Assembly (NCBI GenBank): GCA_002297185.1
Contig: DBJV01000024.1
Coordinates: 1 to 9,044 of the forward strand
From: Christensenella sp. UBA767
Lineage (GTDB): Bacteria > Bacillota > Clostridia > Christensenellales > CAG-917
Direction: 5' to 3'
DNA: 9,044 bases
The position numbers and the translations under genes were made by a program. Below the pieces are notes generated by a model. The model was not told where the DNA came from. It searched no databases and saw only the letters and a program-made list of their open reading frames with translations. Shown here in pieces: positions 5,251 through 9,044 of the stretch (within the stretch, counting starts at the first letter, position 1; every line of letters starts with the position of its first letter).

Positions 5251-6448
5251 TGTATTGAAAGACAAAAAGGACGAAGTCGCGGCAAAAGCGCGCGACAACA
5301 TTGCAGATGTATGCGAGCGTTTCGGCGCGCGCGACGCAGGCAGTGAGGGGGAAAAACAGACAGCCGAATATTTTGAAGGGCGTCTCAAAGCGGTGTGCGA
5401 CGACGTGAAAACGGAAAAGTTTTCCGTTGCGCCCGACGCTTATTGTGCGTGGGCGAGCATCGTTGCGTCGCTTGCGTTGCTATCTTTCGTGGCGTATTTC
5501 TTTTCCGCGCTCGTGTCTATACTGCTTGCGGTTATAGGTGTCGTGGTGTATGTCATTCAGTTTGTTGCAAGCAAACACTTTTTCGACCCTCTCTACAAGG
5601 TCAAGACCTCGCAAAACGTGACTGCGGTGAAAAACCCGAGCGGTGAAATTCGTAGCCGCCTCTTTTTCGTTGCGCACGTGGATGCGACGAAAGAATACAC
5701 TCTGCTTTATAGGCTCGGTGGCGGAGCAATGGATTTTGCCATCATATCGTCGCTTATCGGGCTTGTATATCTGCTGGCTGCAAACGTCGCGAATTGGGTG
5801 ACCGTAGGTGGTCTCGGCGCAAGCATAGCAAGCGGCGCAATGCTTATCGTAGGGCTTGTTGCAATAGCGTTTTTGCCCGGTTGGATATGCCTATACTTCC
5901 TTATCGATCCCAAGCGCGTCATTGACGGCGCAAACGAGGATTTGACGGGTTGCGAAGTTGCGCTTGCCGTGCTTGAAAGCATGAAAGAACAGGGCATTGA
6001 GCCTCAAAATACGCAAATCGGCGTGATTTTGACGGGTAGCGGCAGCGTAGGTCAAAGAGGCGCGGAGGCTTGGTGCGAAAAGCACAAAAACGACTATAAT
6101 GACGTGCCGACCACGTTCGTTTGTCTTGATACGTTGAGAGAAACGGAGGCGTTGAGGGTAAACACCAAGGAACTCAACGGATTGGTGAAAAACGACGCAA
6201 ACGTCGTAAATCTCATTGCAAAATCCGCAAAATCACTCACAAAAGGCGCGCTTACGCTCGGCGCGACGGACAGCGCGGAGTTCTCTCGTCAAGGTTTTAA
6301 GAGCGCAAGTATCACGGGATACAGTCAAAGATGTCCGCAATATTTGCATACGAGATACGACTCTCGCGACAACGTCAACGACAAGTGCATTGCCAAAGCA
6401 TATGAGGCGTGCGTGCGCATCGTAGATGCGGTTGATAATATGGATTAA
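5240..6448 (+). CDS. M28-like membrane metallopeptidase homologue lacking the Glu pair
   Basis: A 402-aa protein related to M28 di-zinc aminopeptidases, with hydrophobic segments inserted at about 72-110 (one or two helices) and 164-222 (two helices). M28 landmarks: H146 and D148 in AHVDA; GANEDLTG (230-237), where the bridging Asp of the common GANDNASG form appears as E233; D297 in FVCLDTL; H370 in HTRYDSRDNV. The motif normally reading TGSEEVG, which supplies the catalytic base and a zinc ligand, reads TGSGSVG, with G268 and S269 in place of Glu-Glu. The codons GGC AGC confirm this, and the frame is otherwise intact. So it may be a non-catalytic homologue or use altered chemistry. The start at 5240 has GGGG (5230-5233) six bases before it and overlaps marR by 11 bp. 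Substrate and orientation in the membrane are unknown. Confidence 0.8.
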   Translation: MIYDVLKDKKDEVAAKARDNIADVCERFGARDAGSEGEKQTAEYFEGRLKAVCDDVKTEKFSVAPDAYCAWASIVASLALLSFVAYFFSALVSILLAVIGVVVYVIQFVASKHFFDPLYKVKTSQNVTAVKNPSGEIRSRLFFVAHVDATKEYTLLYRLGGGAMDFAIISSLIGLVYLLAANVANWVTVGGLGASIASGAMLIVGLVAIAFLPGWICLYFLIDPKRVIDGANEDLTGCEVALAVLESMKEQGIEPQNTQIGVILTGSGSVGQRGAEAWCEKHKNDYNDVPTTFVCLDTLRETEALRVNTKELNGLVKNDANVVNLIAKSAKSLTKGALTLGATDSAEFSRQGFKSASITGYSQRCPQYLHTRYDSRDNVNDKCIAKAYEACVRIVDAVDNMD

Positions 6449-6452
6449 AGAC

Positions 6453-6478
6453 AAAAGCGCATTGCAAAATGCGTTTTT
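6453..6478 (+). terminator. Terminator-like hairpin after the M28-like gene
   Basis: CGCATT (6458-6463) pairs with AATGCG (6468-6473) around a GCAA tetraloop, flanked by AAAA and TTTTT. The six-pair stem is short, so it may be an attenuator that lets part of transcription continue into the oxidoreductase gene, which starts 31 bases later with no clear promoter of its own. Confidence 0.6.
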
Positions 6479-6508
6479 GCATATAGAAATAAACATACAG
6501 GGGTAACT

Positions 6509-7816
6509 ATGAAAATTGTATTTATCGGCGCAGGCATGGCGTCTTTGGTGGCAAGTGAGAGGCTTGCAAGAGTAGGTTATGACGTAAGCGTGTATGAAAA
6601 AGACACCTACGATACCGTATCGTACGACTGGCACGACGACGTCAACCGTGACGCTTTCGACATGTACGGACTTCCGTTGCCCAAAGAAGGCACGTATTTC
6701 CCCAAACGCAACTGGACGTTCGTTCCGCCGGCGGAGCGCATAGAGGTCAATCTCCATTTGCCGCTCGAGCAACTCGATTGGTCAACCGAGCGCCGCAAAC
6801 TCGCCCAACAATACATAGACCGTGCAAAAGACGTGGTTGATTTCCACCTCGGACAAAAGGTCGATTCGCTCATCATAGAGGACGGCAAAGTCAAGGGTAT
6901 AGTCGCAGGCGGCGAAAAAGTGTATGCAGACCTTGTGGTTGACAATTCGGGCGCAATGTCTCCTTTCCGTGCGTCCTTGCCGAAGAGCGCAGGCATAACC
7001 GCTATGCCGCAAAAGAACGAAATCTTCGTTGCATACCGCTCCTTCAACAAAAAGGTCGAGGGCGTGAAAGACCCCGAAAACACAAACAGAGCCTACCTCA
7101 AACACCTTGGAGAAGAGGGGATAAGTTGGAGTATATTGGATCCTGCAGGCACGGTGAATATCCTTATCGGAAGAGCAGGAGAATTGTCAAAAGACACGTT
7201 TAACCGTGCGTATAAGGCACTTAAAGCCTCAAATCCGATAATAAGCGACGAAGTGGTGCGTGGCGGCATCAACTGCATTATTCCTATCAGATATCCGCTC
7301 ACTCGTATGATGACGGACGGTTACGTGGCAATAGGCGACGCGGCGTTTATGACAATTCCTATGATTGGCAGCGGCATTGAAAACTCCATGAAAGCGGCGT
7401 GCATGCTTGCAGATACAATTATAAAATCGAACTCCGTCAAGAAAGAAGATTTGTGGCAATACGAGGTGAACGATTACAAAATGCGCGGTGGAGACCACGT
7501 GGGCGTCGACGTGCTCAAACGCTGGTTGCTCGGCGCAAAACCGCAAGACCTCGATTGGCTCTTTGAAAAGGGCGTCGTGGACGACAGCAATATGGCTGCG
7601 GGCGCAACGGGCAAACTTATCGTGCTATCACCCAAAGACCTCGTCGTCAAAGTGGCAAGAGGTTGGACAAGACTTCCGTTGCTCCTTGCAATGAACAATA
7701 TGCTTATGCGCTCCAAAAAAGCCGCAAAAATCGCAAAGAAAATCCCCGAAACCTACGACGAAACCAAGATCGCAAAGTGGGAAAGCAAGATAGAAAAACT
7801 CGTGTATCACAAATAA
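6509..7816 (+). CDS. FAD-dependent oxidoreductase, geranylgeranyl reductase/FixC type
   Basis: A 435-aa flavoprotein of the geranylgeranyl-reductase/FixC branch of the PHBH-like superfamily; such enzymes reduce isoprenoid double bonds or pass electrons to quinones, but many bacterial members are uncharacterised. The N-terminal Rossmann motif reads GAGMASLVAS (7-16), with Ser where a third Gly is common, and E30 at the end of the second strand binds ribose. The second FAD motif, GYVAIGDAAFMTIPMIGSGIE (271-291), carries the expected G-D pair (276-277). DLVVDNSGAMSPFR (141-154) is the usual DG/NSG segment. AGGGG (6499-6503) five bases before the ATG fixes the start. No transmembrane helix is apparent; a basic C-terminal region (377-435) may bind the membrane surface. 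It follows the marR-M28 pair after a 60-bp gap with a weak hairpin, so co-regulation is possible. Substrate unknown. Confidence 0.83.
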   Translation: MKIVFIGAGMASLVASERLARVGYDVSVYEKDTYDTVSYDWHDDVNRDAFDMYGLPLPKEGTYFPKRNWTFVPPAERIEVNLHLPLEQLDWSTERRKLAQQYIDRAKDVVDFHLGQKVDSLIIEDGKVKGIVAGGEKVYADLVVDNSGAMSPFRASLPKSAGITAMPQKNEIFVAYRSFNKKVEGVKDPENTNRAYLKHLGEEGISWSILDPAGTVNILIGRAGELSKDTFNRAYKALKASNPIISDEVVRGGINCIIPIRYPLTRMMTDGYVAIGDAAFMTIPMIGSGIENSMKAACMLADTIIKSNSVKKEDLWQYEVNDYKMRGGDHVGVDVLKRWLLGAKPQDLDWLFEKGVVDDSNMAAGATGKLIVLSPKDLVVKVARGWTRLPLLLAMNNMLMRSKKAAKIAKKIPETYDETKIAKWESKIEKLVYHK

Positions 7817-7836
7817 AATATCATAAAAAGGTAAAT

Positions 7837-7865
7837 AAAAAGCACCGCAGATGCGGTGCTTTTTT
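7837..7865. terminator. Bidirectional terminator between oxidoreductase and sulfatase genes
   Basis: GCACCGC / GCGGTGC stem around AGAT, extended by A-T pairs, with an A-run on one side and a T-run on the other. It lies between two convergent genes and can serve both. Confidence 0.9.
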
Positions 7866-7885
7866 ATGCGATAAATTTGCTTTAC

Positions 7886-9044
7886 TCAATGCTTAATACC
7901 GCGACGGTTGGTTTTCATCTTTTGGCGGAAGGCTTTGAGTTCGGCGTTCAGCTTTTCGGCAACCCACGGCAAATCTTTGGATACGGAATATCCTTCCGCG
8001 GGGTCTGTGTCGAGGTTGAAGAGGTAGTTTTTGTAAACTTGGTCTATAAACGCCGAGTTTTCCGTGCGTACGCTGTCAAAGTATTTGAAGTCGTACACGA
8101 CTCCGTCCACGTCAACTGCCATTTGCACGGCTTGGCATTTGCCTTTCTTGAGATAGAAAAGTTTTTTGTGAACGCGCGTGGAAGTGGGGACGTTTGCTTG
8201 CCACCAGTCGTACAAATCCGCACCGTCTATAATTCTGTCCGAGGGCAGATATACGCTGTTATCCGCGTTGGTGATGCCGCAGTAGCGCAAGATTGTGTTG
8301 AACAAGTCAAAGTTCATGCTGCTTGCGTCGATATGCTTTGTCGTTCCCGTCGTTGCGCTCGATTTGACCTTGCTTGCGACGTTTTCGCTGGACGTTGCAA
8401 CGTTGTTGTTCGTCCACGGATAGTAGTTGTAGTTTACGCTGTCAATTGCGTCGCCTTTGCCGAGGTTTCCGTTGGGGTAACTCACGAGGATAGGCACTTT
8501 CATACCGCCTTCGAAGGTGGTATTCTTTCTGCCTCTCATATCACCCGTAACACCCTCTCTGCCGGGACCGTTGTCCGACGTGAAGATAATAAGCGTGTTG
8601 TCGTAGAGATTGTCCGCATCGCCCACGGCGCATTCCTCGCCGCCTTTTTTGTGAGTTTTGAGGTAGTTGAGGATATCGCCGAGGTATTTGTCAAATTCCT
8701 CAATGCAATCGATATAGGTGTCGTCGTTGGTGTCACCCTTACCGTTGCCGTTGTTGTCCGAATAGATTGGGAAGTGCGGCCACGGAGTGGTGTAGTATGC
8801 AAGGAATTTCTCGTCGTTTTCCACGGAAGAACTGATGAAGTTTATCATTTGTGCCGTGAGCAAGCGAGTGCTTTGAGATTGGTCAAGGTTTTCCTTGTGC
8901 GTGCGCACTTCTTGGGAGTGGAAGTTCCCGTCCTCGTCAACATAGTCCTCAACCCAGTTGTACGGAGTCATATCGTTGACGTAATAACTGCCGTAGAAGT
9001 AGTCAAAGCCTTGGTTTGTCGGCAAATACTCGCCGTAGTCGCCG
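7886..9044 (-). CDS. Sulfatase (arylsulfatase-type), C-terminal part
   Basis: Type I sulfatase that hydrolyses sulfate esters, most often on glycans, using a formylglycine made from a Cys or Ser in a C/S-x-P-x-R motif; that motif is upstream and out of view. The frame is open to the window edge (GDYGEYLPTNQGFDYFYG at the visible start), leaving 385 residues. Seen in order are TTPWPHFPIY (the metal/substrate histidine region), IIFTSDNGPG (the DN metal-ligand pair, nt about 8562-8592), the MRGRKNTTFEGGMKVPILVSYP block with its active-site Lys (about 8485-8540), and a C-terminal LFNLDTDPAEGYSVSKDLP. Before the elongated YIDCIEEFDKYLGDIL helix sits DNNGNGKGDTNDD, an EF-hand- or dockerin-like acidic loop not usual at this site. 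Cell location is unknown since the N-terminus is missing. It fits a gut bacterium feeding on sulfated mucin or plant glycans. Substrate not assignable. Confidence 0.92.
   Translation of the reverse strand, partial: GDYGEYLPTNQGFDYFYGSYYVNDMTPYNWVEDYVDEDGNFHSQEVRTHKENLDQSQSTRLLTAQMINFISSSVENDEKFLAYYTTPWPHFPIYSDNNGNGKGDTNDDTYIDCIEEFDKYLGDILNYLKTHKKGGEECAVGDADNLYDNTLIIFTSDNGPGREGVTGDMRGRKNTTFEGGMKVPILVSYPNGNLGKGDAIDSVNYNYYPWTNNNVATSSENVASKVKSSATTGTTKHIDASSMNFDLFNTILRYCGITNADNSVYLPSDRIIDGADLYDWWQANVPTSTRVHKKLFYLKKGKCQAVQMAVDVDGVVYDFKYFDSVRTENSAFIDQVYKNYLFNLDTDPAEGYSVSKDLPWVAEKLNAELKAFRQKMKTNRRGIKH

Noticed and set aside
6233..6772. 179-aa minus-strand ORF spanning the M28-like gene end and oxidoreductase start
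   Set aside because: It overlaps two well-supported genes, has no recognisable domain or ribosome binding site, and is rich in residues typical of reverse-frame translation.

Overview
The window reads as chromosomal DNA of a Gram-positive, probably gut-dwelling Clostridia-like Bacillota. Evidence: strong AGGAGG-type ribosome binding sites, SigA-type promoters with 17-bp spacers, U-tract hairpin terminators, an ATP-type PEP carboxykinase, a type II-A CRISPR protein (Csn2) with a matching CRISPR repeat, and a sulfatase of the kind used on host or dietary glycans. Genus-level placement is not possible from this sequence.

Layout. (1) 1-996: the 3' two-thirds of pckA, closed by a hairpin terminator (1013-1045). 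(2) About 1050-4800: an AT-rich accessory block. It holds a possible 24-codon ORF, a 612-aa protein with an N-terminal TIR domain and a C-terminal YdcF/DUF218-like domain, a second terminator almost identical to the pckA terminator, and a two-gene operon of an unknown 105-aa protein plus csn2. Directly after csn2 lie a predicted promoter, a CRISPR leader ending in ATTTGAG, one intact 36-nt type II-A repeat, a 20-nt spacer-sized gap and a degenerate second repeat. cas9, cas1 and cas2 are not in the window. (3) 4810-7816: a MarR-family regulator with an apparently leaderless mRNA, overlapping an M28-like membrane metallopeptidase that lacks the usual Glu-Glu pair, then an FAD-dependent oxidoreductase of the geranylgeranyl-reductase/FixC type. 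(4) 7886-9044, minus strand: the C-terminal part of an arylsulfatase-type sulfatase, facing the oxidoreductase across a shared bidirectional terminator.

How the parts fit. The middle block looks like a small defence island between housekeeping genes. The TIR protein is a candidate single-gene NAD-consuming or nucleotide-signalling defence protein. The csn2/CRISPR part is either the adaptation-side remnant of a type II-A locus or a satellite array with its own Csn2, served in trans by Cas9/Cas1/Cas2 encoded elsewhere. The most unusual points are the TIR plus YdcF-like architecture, csn2 coupled to a non-cas gene, an inverted partial copy of the CRISPR repeat inside the leader just after a predicted promoter, near-identical terminators on both sides of the TIR gene, and the active-site loss in the M28-like protein.
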